Shown piece after piece: positions 37,371-45,959 of a DNA stretch of 64,000 nt. Position numbers and translations under genes: made by a program. The stretch covers positions 62,001 to 126,000 of the forward strand of contig JANQKC010000009.1 in NCBI GenBank assembly GCA_028281325.1. Reading direction: 5' to 3'. The notes beneath the pieces were generated by a model. It searched no databases and had not been told where the DNA came from. It saw only the letters and a list, made by a program, of their open reading frames with translations. The stretch is from Alphaproteobacteria bacterium (lineage in GTDB: Bacteria > Pseudomonadota > Alphaproteobacteria > UBA8366). Position 1 is the first letter of the stretch; every line of letters begins with the position of its first letter.

Positions 37371-38423
37371 TTATTGCTTGGCCGTCTTGAGAACGAGGTC
37401 AAGCAGTTCTTGCGCCGGAATCTCGCCTTCATTCTCCTTGACCCAGGCATCCCATACGGGTTTGCCGCCGATCTTGCGGAATTCGGCAAGGTCCTTCTCG
37501 CTGAACTTTACCGCCTTCATCTTGGACTTGGCCCACCGCGGCAGATTAACGCTGTCTTTCGCCGCATAGGCCGCGATCATGGCCTTATAGGAGCCGTCTT
37601 TGACCTGCTCCAAAATCTGCAGGTATTTTTTCGGCAGCTTGGCCACGGCGTCCTTATTGAACGCAGTGAAACAATTGACGTTGCCGGCCTTCAGATTCGT
37701 CGTGTACCAGTCGGAAATCTCGTCCAACCGGTAGGCGGCGAAGGTGTAGGTGTAGGGAAAGCCGATCGCGTCCACCGTCCCACGCTGCAACGCTGTATAG
37801 GTTTCCGAGGCCGGCATCGTTGTCGGCACCGCGCCGATCGCCTTGGCCGCCGCACCCATGCCGCCGAGCGCCCGCAACCGCTTACCCTCGAAGTCGGCGA
37901 CGGTCTTCGGTGGAGTCCCGCGCCCCATATACTCATAAGACGGCAACAGGTTCTGGATGTAACGCACCGCATTCCATTTCGCGAGCGATTCCGCCATCGC
38001 CGGGTGCTCCCAAACCTTGTCGTAGACCCTGCGCATGGTCTCCCAATCCAGGAGCGGCAAGAAAGGCTGGTCGAGCACCGTCAGCGCCCGGACCTTACCC
38101 GGATGGTAGGACGAACAGACGAAGGCCGCTTCGATCGCGCCGACCTTCAAGCTGTCCAGGTTCTCTTTCGCCTTGGAGAGTTGCTCGCCGTAATAAAGCC
38201 GAATGTTGAAATTGCCGCAGGTCGCCTCGTTCACCGCTTTCGAGAAGTATTCCGACCCCTCGGTCACGGCCCGCCGTTTGCCCCACAACGAGTATTTCCA
38301 GCTTACCTTCGGACCATCGCAGTATTTCATGGCGGCATCGGCCGTCGTCGGCATCGCCACCGTGGAAAAGGCCAAGGCGGTCCCCACCGCCACGCCGATT
38401 GAAAGTACAGAGCGGACTTTCAT
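37371..38423 (-). CDS. dctP: TRAP substrate-binding protein, copy 3
   Basis: A 350-residue DctP-type protein, the most divergent of the three. Signal peptide ends near PTTADA-AM, the mature part begins CDGPKVSWKYSLWGKRRAV. It keeps YMGRGTPPKTVADFEGKRLR and MPASETYTALQRGTVDAIGF, but its middle differs (LLPSYEYMG, NCFTAFNKDAVAKLPKKY). The ATG at 38423 follows GGGAGGAAAGTA. Located first in the TRAP run. Confidence 0.92.
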   Translation of the reverse strand: MKVRSVLSIGVAVGTALAFSTVAMPTTADAAMKYCDGPKVSWKYSLWGKRRAVTEGSEYFSKAVNEATCGNFNIRLYYGEQLSKAKENLDSLKVGAIEAAFVCSSYHPGKVRALTVLDQPFLPLLDWETMRRVYDKVWEHPAMAESLAKWNAVRYIQNLLPSYEYMGRGTPPKTVADFEGKRLRALGGMGAAAKAIGAVPTTMPASETYTALQRGTVDAIGFPYTYTFAAYRLDEISDWYTTNLKAGNVNCFTAFNKDAVAKLPKKYLQILEQVKDGSYKAMIAAYAAKDSVNLPRWAKSKMKAVKFSEKDLAEFRKIGGKPVWDAWVKENEGEIPAQELLDLVLKTAKQ

Positions 38424-38624
38424 TACTTTCCTCCCGTTTGCCATTTGGTTTCGCTACCGCCAACACACGGACGCTGAAGCGCTGCGTCGCCATGTCGGGT
38501 CTAACGTGTATTTTTTGCTTAGGGAGAAAACTTTAACGAGATTTCCGAAGGCGGACAAATATCAAACGCGAATAAATCGAAGGTATTGGAATACCGAACA
38601 GCCGCGCCCCCCGGTCCTCCCGCG

Positions 38625-39458
38625 TCAGTGCGTCGACGTCACCCAGCGGCAAACGTCCTCGGGACTCGGCCGCCCGTCGCCCAACGCCGCGGAATCATCG
38701 AAAGTCCAGCGCCCCAGCGCGAAACCGCCGTCCTGCGCCCGGATCGTCATCCCGGTGACTTGGCATTCCGCCGAGGCAAGATACGCCACCGCCGGGGCGA
38801 CCTGTTCGGCGACGAACCGGTCGGCCGCGACGTCACGCTGCAACATGCGGGTCGCGGCGACGGGGGAAATCGCATTCACACGGATACCATAAGGCTCGCC
38901 TTCGGCCGCGAGCGCATGCATCAGCCCGATCGCCGCGGCCTTCCCGGCAGCGTAGGCGGACAGACCGGCCTGCGCGGCGCTTTTGAGAAGGGCGCGGCCA
39001 GAGGTCGTGAAGACAATCCGGCCGAACCGCTGTTCCCGCATCGCGGACCATGCAGCCTGGGTCAAGCGGTACGGCGCCGATACATGCACCGCCAGCATCC
39101 GCTCGAACAGGTCGTCCGGCATCGCCTCGATCCCGGCGTAGTGCAGGAGACCGGCATTGTGAATGAGGATATCGACGCGCCCGAAATGCTCGATGGCGAG
39201 CGACATTACGTCTTCAACCGCGCCATCGGCCGTCATATCCGCATGACAGGCAACCGCTTCCCCACCCGCGTCGGTGATGGACCGGACCACGGCGTCCGCG
39301 ATGGCGGTATCGGCATCCGTGCCGTCGGGCGCAACGCCGGCATCATGCACGATCACTTTGCAGCCGCGCCGCGCAAGCAGCATCGCATACGCCCGCCCGA
39401 GGCCACGCCCGCCGCCCGTCACCACCGCGACACGCTGGTCGAACCGGATTTCCTCCAT
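38625..39458 (-). CDS. short-chain dehydrogenase/reductase
   Basis: A 277-residue SDR with GGGRGLG (NAD(P) binding), HNAG, Ser in FTTSGRALLK and the catalytic YAAGK. The ATG at 39458 lies two bases after the stop of the ThDP enzyme gene, so the two are coupled. The frame is open farther upstream but that part shadows the ThDP gene. Probably reduces or oxidises an intermediate linked to that enzyme; substrate unknown. Confidence 0.9.
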   Translation of the reverse strand: MEEIRFDQRVAVVTGGGRGLGRAYAMLLARRGCKVIVHDAGVAPDGTDADTAIADAVVRSITDAGGEAVACHADMTADGAVEDVMSLAIEHFGRVDILIHNAGLLHYAGIEAMPDDLFERMLAVHVSAPYRLTQAAWSAMREQRFGRIVFTTSGRALLKSAAQAGLSAYAAGKAAAIGLMHALAAEGEPYGIRVNAISPVAATRMLQRDVAADRFVAEQVAPAVAYLASAECQVTGMTIRAQDGGFALGRWTFDDSAALGDGRPSPEDVCRWVTSTH

Positions 39459-39460
39459 CG

Positions 39461-41146
39461 TCAGCCCTTGCCGGCGGAAGCCTCGCGAATGGCGGTCAGG
39501 GTCGTTCGCGTTGTGATCAACTCGGGATCGACGCGCAGTTCGAGCAACGCGATGCGACCCGACTTCTGCGCCCGGTCGAACGCGCCTTCGAAATCCTCGG
39601 TCCGCTCGACCGCTTCGGCATAAGCCCCATAACTCTCCGCCCATTTCACGAAGTCGGGGTTCTGCAACGCCACGGCATAGTCGTGGCCCGGGTAATCGCG
39701 GTCCTGATGCATTCGGATCGTGCCATACATGTTGTTGTTCACGACCAGGATGATCGGCGCCGCGCCGTGCTGCACGGCGGTGCCGATCTCCTGTCCGGTC
39801 ATCATGACGCCGCCGTCGCCGACGAAACACACCACGGGACTTTCCGGGCGGACGATCTTGGCCGCGATCGCCGCCGGCACCGCATAGCCCATCGCCCCGC
39901 TGGTCGGACCGACCTGGGTCCGGAATTCGCGGAACTTGTAGAACCGCTGCGGCCAGCCGGAGAAATTGCCGGCGTCGTTCGCGATCACCGCATCGTCGGG
40001 CAGGACTTCGTTCAGGTGATCCATCACCACATGCATGTCGAGCCCGCCCGGCATCTCCCGGCTGGGCTTCCAGTTTTCGAGCTGGTCTTGCCGCGCGGCC
40101 TCGGCCCATCCGGACCATGCGGCGGAATCGACCGGATCGAGCGCCCGCGCGGCGGCGGCAAAACCCGCCATCGACGCGCAGATCGGCAGGTCCGGCCGGT
40201 AAACCCGGCCCAACTCGCCCGGATCCATATAGACATGGACCAAGGTCTGGTCCGGTTTCGGCAGTTTGACGAGGGAGTATCCCGACGTGGTCATCTCACC
40301 CAACCGCGACCCGACGACGATGAACAGATCGCAGTCGCGCACCCGTTGCGCCAGTTGCGGGCTGATGCTGGTGCCGAGATCGCCGACATAGTTGCGATGC
40401 TCGTTGTCGAACAGGTCCTGGCAGCGGAAAGATGCGGCCGTCGGCAGGTTGTTGGCTTCGGCGAAGGCCAGGATATCGGCGCAGGCCTCCGTGCTCCATC
40501 CCGCGCCGCCGAGCACCATCAGCGGCCGCTCGGCTTTCGACATCAAATTCCGCAGCGCCGCCATATCCTCAGCGCCCGCGCCCGGCCGCGCCGTTTGGTA
40601 GGGTGCGGCATCCGCGACATCGGTCAGATCCCGCTGCATGTCTTCCGGCAAGGAAACCGCGACCGGACCGGGACGGCCGGACATGGCGGTATGAAAAGCC
40701 TGGCTGATCAGTTCGGGAATGCGGTCGGCGGTTTCGATCTGAATCACCGCCTTGGCGATCGCGCCGTAGAATTTCCGGTAATCGACCTCCTGGAAGGCCT
40801 CGCGGTATTCCTGATCGCGGGCGACCTGGCCGATGAAGACGACCATCGGGGTGGAATCCTGCATCGCGGTATGCACGCCGATCGAGCCGTTGCAGGCGCC
40901 CGGTCCCCGCGTGACGAAGGCGATGCCGGGCTTGCCGGTCATCTTGCCGTAGCTCTCGGCCATATTCGTCACGCCGCCTTCCTGGCGGCAGGTGATCATG
41001 CGGATGTCGTCGCGCGCATCGTGCAGCGCGTCGAGCGTCGCCAGATAGCTCTCGCCCGGCACGCAGAAGGCCGTGTCCACGCCATGAATTCGAAGCTGGT
41101 CGACCAGCACCTGGCCGCCGGTCCGCTGGTTTGCGCCTGCGCTCAT
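39461..41146 (-). CDS. thiamine diphosphate-dependent enzyme, acetolactate-synthase-like
   Basis: A 561-residue ThDP enzyme. The N-terminal domain has FCVPGESYLATLDAL with the catalytic Glu in RQEGGVTNMAESYG. The C-terminal ThDP motif starts at FVGDGGVMMTGQEIGT and ends with NNNMYGTIRMHQ. It condenses or decarboxylates a 2-oxoacid. Not close to housekeeping IlvB. Next to an SDR and upstream of the TRAP genes, so it may act on the imported acid. Strong GGGAGG ribosome site. Confidence 0.9.
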   Translation of the reverse strand: MSAGANQRTGGQVLVDQLRIHGVDTAFCVPGESYLATLDALHDARDDIRMITCRQEGGVTNMAESYGKMTGKPGIAFVTRGPGACNGSIGVHTAMQDSTPMVVFIGQVARDQEYREAFQEVDYRKFYGAIAKAVIQIETADRIPELISQAFHTAMSGRPGPVAVSLPEDMQRDLTDVADAAPYQTARPGAGAEDMAALRNLMSKAERPLMVLGGAGWSTEACADILAFAEANNLPTAASFRCQDLFDNEHRNYVGDLGTSISPQLAQRVRDCDLFIVVGSRLGEMTTSGYSLVKLPKPDQTLVHVYMDPGELGRVYRPDLPICASMAGFAAAARALDPVDSAAWSGWAEAARQDQLENWKPSREMPGGLDMHVVMDHLNEVLPDDAVIANDAGNFSGWPQRFYKFREFRTQVGPTSGAMGYAVPAAIAAKIVRPESPVVCFVGDGGVMMTGQEIGTAVQHGAAPIILVVNNNMYGTIRMHQDRDYPGHDYAVALQNPDFVKWAESYGAYAEAVERTEDFEGAFDRAQKSGRIALLELRVDPELITTRTTLTAIREASAGKG

Positions 41147-41252
41147 AGGTCCTCCCGAAATTTCTTGAGTCCGGCCGAGACCGGAACCTGTACGAAACCG
41201 TTATAAGCATCCCGCCGCGCCCTTGTACAGCGACTGGCGGCAGAACCGCCGG

Positions 41253-41993
41253 TTACAGAGCAAGATGGCCGGACTTCACGTAGACGGTGCCGCCGCTTTC
41301 GGACTGCAAGGTCATCGCCTCGCCGGCCGGGACGCGCAACCAGCTGCCGGCCACGTAATGGCCCGCGCCGTCCTCGAAGGCGCCTTCCAAGACGAAGATC
41401 TCCGTTCCGCCCGGGTGATCGAGCGCAACGCCGCCCGACTGGGGTTCGCAGCTGACCAGCCGCATCGCTTCGGGATATCCGGCCTCTTCATAGAGCAGAA
41501 GATCGAGAACCCCCGGCGTTCCTGTCTCCCGCCAGGGCGCCTGCGTGCTGTCGACCTTAACCTGCTTGCGCCCGAGGCCGGGATACTGACGAAGCTTGAC
41601 GAACAGAACGCAGCCTTTCTCGGAGAACGGCGCGTGGCTGAAGCCTTCCGGGTTCAGGAGGTAGCTGCCGGCGGGGTAATCGCCGTGCTCGTCGGAAAAG
41701 ACGCCGTCCAACACGAGAATTTCCTCACCCTCGGGATGCGGATGTTCCGAAAAACTGCTGTTCGCATCATACCGCACAACCGAGGTGACCCGCCCAGCCT
41801 CCGCCGGCCCGGACAGATCGAGCCGCTTGCGCCATACCGTCGGGCTTGGGCTCGCCTGCCATTCCATCGCCGCTGTGTGAACCGTGGCAACCGCACTGAA
41901 ATCGGCGTTCAATGATGGTGTCTCAATCAAGGCACGGCCCCTCCTCATCGCTGCCCGTGTTGAGATAGCGGCCGGAGCATCGGGGATCAACAT
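41253..41993 (-). CDS. ChrR-like double-cupin protein
   Basis: A 246-residue protein with two cupin halves: one with EHPHPEGEEILVLDGVFSDE, then FSHAPFSEKGCVLFVKL; the other with DHPGGTEIFVLEGAFEDGAG and AGSWLRVPAGEA. This is the ChrR cupin-like arrangement. No zinc-binding anti-sigma N-terminal domain is visible, so not an anti-sigma factor itself. The exact start is uncertain: an ATG at 41948 is the alternative. Isolated between two minus-strand genes. Confidence 0.78.
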   Translation of the reverse strand: MLIPDAPAAISTRAAMRRGRALIETPSLNADFSAVATVHTAAMEWQASPSPTVWRKRLDLSGPAEAGRVTSVVRYDANSSFSEHPHPEGEEILVLDGVFSDEHGDYPAGSYLLNPEGFSHAPFSEKGCVLFVKLRQYPGLGRKQVKVDSTQAPWRETGTPGVLDLLLYEEAGYPEAMRLVSCEPQSGGVALDHPGGTEIFVLEGAFEDGAGHYVAGSWLRVPAGEAMTLQSESGGTVYVKSGHLAL

Positions 41994-42149
41994 GCAGCCC
42001 GGTCGTCGGCGACGCCCTTGCGCTCAGGCTTTCGGATTCTAGCGGGCAACACGACCCCCGCGCGAGCCGCCGTCTAGGCGGATCGACTATAGCATGCCGC
42101 GAGGGTGGTTATCCCAAATGCCCCGGAACCGCGTCAGGCCACGGCGCGG

Positions 42150-42932
42150 CTAGTCAGCGGCGGCGTCCGGCTCGTCGTCCCAGACCTTGTCCGGGACCGG
42201 CAACCCCGCGAGATCGTCCGCCGACAACGGCCGATCCGGCGTGATGCCCCGCTGTTCCAGGATCATCGCCGTCTGCCGCACATGCTGGGCCGCGTGCCAG
42301 GCGGTCCGCTCGAACACGTCATGGATCGGCTGGTCGCCGAAATAGGTCGGCACCATCTGTTCGCCGGTGACGTCTTCGAGTTGCAGCCACCACTTCTTCA
42401 CGCGCTTGCGGATGTCGTCGCCATAGGCCGCGATATCCTCGACGGTCGTCATGTCATCCGGCGGAGCCGTGGTGAGCATCTCGTAGCTCAGCGTCCTGCC
42501 CTCTGTCATTTCGAGGAAAGCTTCGGGGATACGGAATATATGGTGTCCCAGCACGAGATAGCTGCGGTCGCGGTTCGGCAGTTTTTCGGACAGCGCTTCG
42601 TTGGGCAATTGCCGCCACAGGCGCTGCGCCGCCGCCAGCACGAGATCGAGTTTGTCGACGAGTTCCGGCATGGACAACGTCGGCGCAACCGACGCGTCGA
42701 TGTCGAGGAATTCCGCGACATCGCGCAACGACTGCGCATAGACGAACTCTTCGCCTTTGGAGACGATGGGAACGGAGGTCGCGCCGAGGCTCGACAACAG
42801 GTCCATGCCCGCCGCGTTGCCTTCGACGTTTACGGATTCATGATCGATATTCTGAGACGAAAGAAACTCTTTCGCACGAAGACAGCTTGTTCACCCAGGG
42901 CGCCAAAAGACCCTGATCGTTTCCTCGGACAC
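42150..42932 (-). CDS. glutaredoxin-DinB fusion, candidate selenoprotein (in-frame TGA)
   Basis: A 260-residue reading if the TGA at 42893-42891 is decoded. GTG at 42932 has AGGAG six bases upstream. Translation gives VSEETIRVFWRPG-TGA-TSC, then LRAKEFLSSQNIDHE and the thioredoxin-fold cis-Pro motif TSVPIV (Pro55). The TGA (codon 14) stands exactly where glutaredoxins have the first Cys of CxxC, with Cys17 kept. Residues about 85-245 are a DinB-like four-helix domain with HH at 130-131 and WHAAQH (His213, His217). A hairpin fitting a bacterial SECIS follows the TGA. If the TGA were a true stop, the remaining frame from the ATG at 42806 would have no ribosome site and would lack half the redox domain. 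Alternatives: sequencing error or a decaying gene. Confidence 0.7.
42850..42880 (-). promoter_or_regulatory. SECIS-like hairpin downstream of the in-frame TGA
   Basis: On the minus strand a perfect six-base stem CGAAAG/CTTTCG closes a five-base loop AGTTT (42874-42858); flanking TTC/GAA can extend it. The loop begins 22 bases after the TGA and has a G among its first two bases, as described for bacterial SECIS elements bound by SelB. The hairpin lies within coding sequence, as bacterial SECIS do. Confidence 0.55.
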
Positions 42933-43255
42933 GTGGTTCTCCTGAAATTGTTGGCCACAGTATAGACGTCGCGGGCGACGCGGCAAATCACATCTGCCGA
43001 TGCCGGCGGGCGCCCACATGATTAATCCTTGTGGATTGATTTGAACAATGCCCGCAACTTGCATTTAAGAAAAATCAAATGATCGAAATTTTGTGACGAG
43101 GATTGATGTAAGAAAGACGTAAAAAATTAAGATAAAATACTATATTTTTGTAATACAATAACACTAACAAGAGTCATCATTACTACTTGAACTGGACAAT
43201 TAAACATATCGGGGGTTTGGGGAAATAGACGAGATTTATAAGGGAATGGAACGCA
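42933..43255. other. AT-rich intergenic region, divergent promoters
   Basis: 323 bases between the divergent glutaredoxin-DinB and dehydrogenase genes, with no gene. It is distinctly AT-rich in its right half and carries a hairpin AATCC-TTGT-GGATT at 43024-43037. Probably holds the promoters of both genes. No known operator recognised. Confidence 0.6.
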
Positions 43256-44305
43256 ATGACTGTATTCGACTCGCCGGAATTTGATCGTCACGAACAAGTC
43301 GTCTTCTGCGCCGACGCCGACAGCGGCCTCCGCGCCATCATCGCCATTCACAACACGAACCTCGGTCCCGGCCTCGGCGGATGCCGCATGTGGCCCTATG
43401 CCGATGACGCCGAAGCCTTGCAGGACGCGCTGCGCCTCGCCCGCGGGATGACCTACAAGTCCGCGATCACGGGATTGCCCTATGGCGGCGGCAAATCGGT
43501 CATCATCGGGGACCCGAAAACGCAGAAGACCGAAGCGCTCTTGCGCGCCATGGGTCGTTTCATCGACACCCTCGGCGGACGTTATCAGACGGCCGAGGAC
43601 GTCGGCACGACCGTCACCGATATGGATATCCTGCGCCAGGAAACCGAATTCGCGCACGGCCTGTCCGGGGCCAGCGGCGACCCCTCGCCCGCGACCGCCT
43701 ATGGCGTGTTCATGGGACTCCGGGCCGCGTTGTATTTCAAGCACGAGCGCGACGACCTGCGCGGCCTGACGGTCGCGGTCCAGGGCTTGGGCAATGTGGG
43801 CAAGCGGCTGTGCCGCTACCTCGCCGATGCCGGCGCGCGCCTGATCGTCGCGGACATCAGAGAAGACGCCATGCAGGCCGCGATCCGCGACTTCGGCGCG
43901 ACGCCGGTTTCCCCCGACGCCATCCATAAGATCGAGGCCGACGTCTTCGCGCCCTGCGCGCTCGGCGCGATCCTGAATGACGCCACCATCCCCGACCTGA
44001 GAGCCGGTATCGTGGCGGGCTCGGCCAACAACCAGCTTGCCGAACCCCGGCACGGCGAGGCATTGCGCGAACGCGGCGTGCTCTACGCGCCGGACTACGT
44101 GATCAACGCCGGCGGCCTGATCGATATCCATGTCGGCGAAGACGGCGGCGACCAAGAGGCCGTGCTGAAACGGACGGCGGAAATCTACAACACCACGCTG
44201 ACCATCCTGGAGCGCGCCGCCCGCGAGGAACGCGCCACCGACACGATCGCCGACCGCATGGCGGAGGAGCGCTTTCGAGGTCAACGGAAGGCGCGCGCCG
44301 CCTAG
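43256..44305 (+). CDS. Glu/Leu/Phe/Val dehydrogenase, leucine-dehydrogenase-like
   Basis: A 349-residue amino-acid dehydrogenase that oxidatively deaminates an amino acid with NAD. It has GPGLGGCRMWPY, Lys68 in MTYKSAITG, the catalytic Lys80 in LPYGGGKSVIIGDP, and the Rossmann motif VQGLGNVGKRL. The length is that of leucine/phenylalanine dehydrogenases, not glutamate dehydrogenase. Followed 26 bases later by an agmatinase-family gene, suggesting amino-acid catabolism. Confidence 0.9.
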   Translation: MTVFDSPEFDRHEQVVFCADADSGLRAIIAIHNTNLGPGLGGCRMWPYADDAEALQDALRLARGMTYKSAITGLPYGGGKSVIIGDPKTQKTEALLRAMGRFIDTLGGRYQTAEDVGTTVTDMDILRQETEFAHGLSGASGDPSPATAYGVFMGLRAALYFKHERDDLRGLTVAVQGLGNVGKRLCRYLADAGARLIVADIREDAMQAAIRDFGATPVSPDAIHKIEADVFAPCALGAILNDATIPDLRAGIVAGSANNQLAEPRHGEALRERGVLYAPDYVINAGGLIDIHVGEDGGDQEAVLKRTAEIYNTTLTILERAAREERATDTIADRMAEERFRGQRKARAA

Positions 44306-44331
44306 CCAGGCGATCCGGAGTGCAAACGACG

Positions 44332-45297
44332 ATGGACGACCGAGACCGCGCCCAACCGCCCGATCTGAACACGATGCCGCGCTTCGCCGGCGTGCCCAGT
44401 TTCATGCGGCTTCCGGTCGAGAGCGACTACACGAAACTCGATATCGCCTTGATCGGCGTGCCCTGGGACGGCGGCACCACGAACCGGGCCGGCGCGCGGC
44501 ACGGGCCGCGCGAAATCCGCAACATGTCGAGCCTGATCCGCCGCATCAACCACGCCACCGGACTGGCTCCGTTCGACCTGTGCCGCGTCGCCGACGTGGG
44601 CGACACGCCGGTCAACCCAATCAACGTCATAGATACGTTGGATCGCGTGCACGATTTCTACGACCAGATCGTGAAAGCCGGCGTGGTGCCGCTCAGCGCT
44701 GGCGGAGATCACCTGGTTACCCTGCCGATCCTGCGCGCCGTCGCCGCACGATGGCCGGTCGGCATGGTGCATTTCGACGCCCATAGCGACACGACGGACA
44801 GCTATTTCGGCGGCGAGAAATACACCCACGGCACGCCCTTCCGCCGCGCGGTAGAGGAAGGGCTGCTCGACCCGAAGCGCGTGGTGCAGATCGGCATCCG
44901 CGGCGCGTTGTTCGACGCGGGCGACTTGGATTTCGCCCGCGACAGCGGCATGCGGATTATCACCATCGAGGAGTTCCACGACCTCGGCATAGACGCGGTG
45001 ATCGCGGAGGCGCGCCGCGTCGCCGGCGACGGCCCGACCTATGTCAGCTTCGACGTGGACGGCCTAGACCCGGTCTACGCCCCCGGCACCGGCACGCCGG
45101 AAATCGGCGGCTTCACCACGCACGAGGCGCAACGCATGATTCGCGGCCTGCAAGGCCTCGACCTGATCGGCGGCGACGTGGTCGAAGTCGCCCCGCCCTT
45201 CGACCCCAGCGGCAACACCGCCCTGGTCGGCGCGACCCTGATGTTCGAGATCCTCTGCGCCCTGGCCGACGCGGTCGACCGCCGCCGGGGCGATTGA
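44332..45297 (+). CDS. agmatinase/ureohydrolase family enzyme
   Basis: A 321-residue binuclear manganese hydrolase. Metal-binding motifs are GGDH, FDAHSDT and SFDVDGLDP. The N-terminal half has IGVPWDGGTTNRAGARHGPREIR, typical of SpeB-like enzymes. It releases urea from a guanidino compound (agmatine, guanidinobutyrate or guanidinopropionate); the exact substrate is not fixed. The ATG at 44332 is chosen over a GTG at 44320 that directly abuts the GGAG. Confidence 0.9.
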   Translation: MDDRDRAQPPDLNTMPRFAGVPSFMRLPVESDYTKLDIALIGVPWDGGTTNRAGARHGPREIRNMSSLIRRINHATGLAPFDLCRVADVGDTPVNPINVIDTLDRVHDFYDQIVKAGVVPLSAGGDHLVTLPILRAVAARWPVGMVHFDAHSDTTDSYFGGEKYTHGTPFRRAVEEGLLDPKRVVQIGIRGALFDAGDLDFARDSGMRIITIEEFHDLGIDAVIAEARRVAGDGPTYVSFDVDGLDPVYAPGTGTPEIGGFTTHEAQRMIRGLQGLDLIGGDVVEVAPPFDPSGNTALVGATLMFEILCALADAVDRRRGD

Positions 45298-45369
45298 AAC
45301 GGGCCAGCGGTATACGCCACAAAAGATTCGTGTTGTGACAACCGTATCCCAACGCCTTACCCTCCATCG

Positions 45370-45885
45370 ATGGATCAGATCGAGAGCGTCCTCGACCCAG
45401 GCGAAACGCTGGTGTGGCATGGCCGGCCCGATAAGGATCGGTTCGTGCGCAAGCAATACGGCCGGTGCTTCTTCGCCGGCGTGTTTGTCGGGCTATCGCT
45501 GATCTGGGCCTGGGCATCTTTCCAGCGCGGCACGACGGTGAGCTTCTTCGTGGCGCTGCTATTCGCGGCCGCCGGCGCAATGGTCGTGGTCGCCAAGACG
45601 CGCGAGATCATGGCCGCCCGGAAAACCCGCTATCTCGTGACCGACCGCCGCGCCGTCATCGCGGTGAGTTGGAAAACGCCGGACATCCAGTCTTTCGCGC
45701 CGAACGATATCGGCCCCATCGAAATCAAGAACGAGAAAGACGGCACGGCGGACGTGGTGTTCAATCACTCGGTCACGCACGCCGACTTCACCGGCCTGCG
45801 GCCCACAACCAACGGCTTCATCGGCCTCAGCGATCCGGAAAAAGCCAAGGCAGCGCTGGAAGCGCTGTCGGCACCATCCGGGTAA
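45370..45885 (+). CDS. membrane protein with bacterial PH-like domain
   Basis: A 171-residue protein. N-terminal ESVLDPGETLVWHGRPDKDR is the usual lead-in of these proteins. Two hydrophobic segments follow (CFFAGVFVGLSLIWAW and FFVALLFAAAGAMVVVA), then a PH-like domain with KTRYLVTDRRAVI. Function unknown. Confidence 0.75.
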   Translation: MDQIESVLDPGETLVWHGRPDKDRFVRKQYGRCFFAGVFVGLSLIWAWASFQRGTTVSFFVALLFAAAGAMVVVAKTREIMAARKTRYLVTDRRAVIAVSWKTPDIQSFAPNDIGPIEIKNEKDGTADVVFNHSVTHADFTGLRPTTNGFIGLSDPEKAKAALEALSAPSG

Positions 45886-45959
45886 GAAACGGTTAAGCGC
45901 CGCCACCGGATGCTCTATGGTGATGGCCGCCGCCGCGATGAAATGGGGTAGAGGGAACC

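Noticed and set aside
34596-38423. dctP copies as an assembly duplication
   Set aside because: The three copies differ throughout, and each has a different spacer and terminator.
43024-43037. Small hairpin AATCC-TTGT-GGATT as a terminator or riboswitch
   Set aside because: Only five pairs, no T tract, and no conserved riboswitch core; left as an unassigned palindrome.
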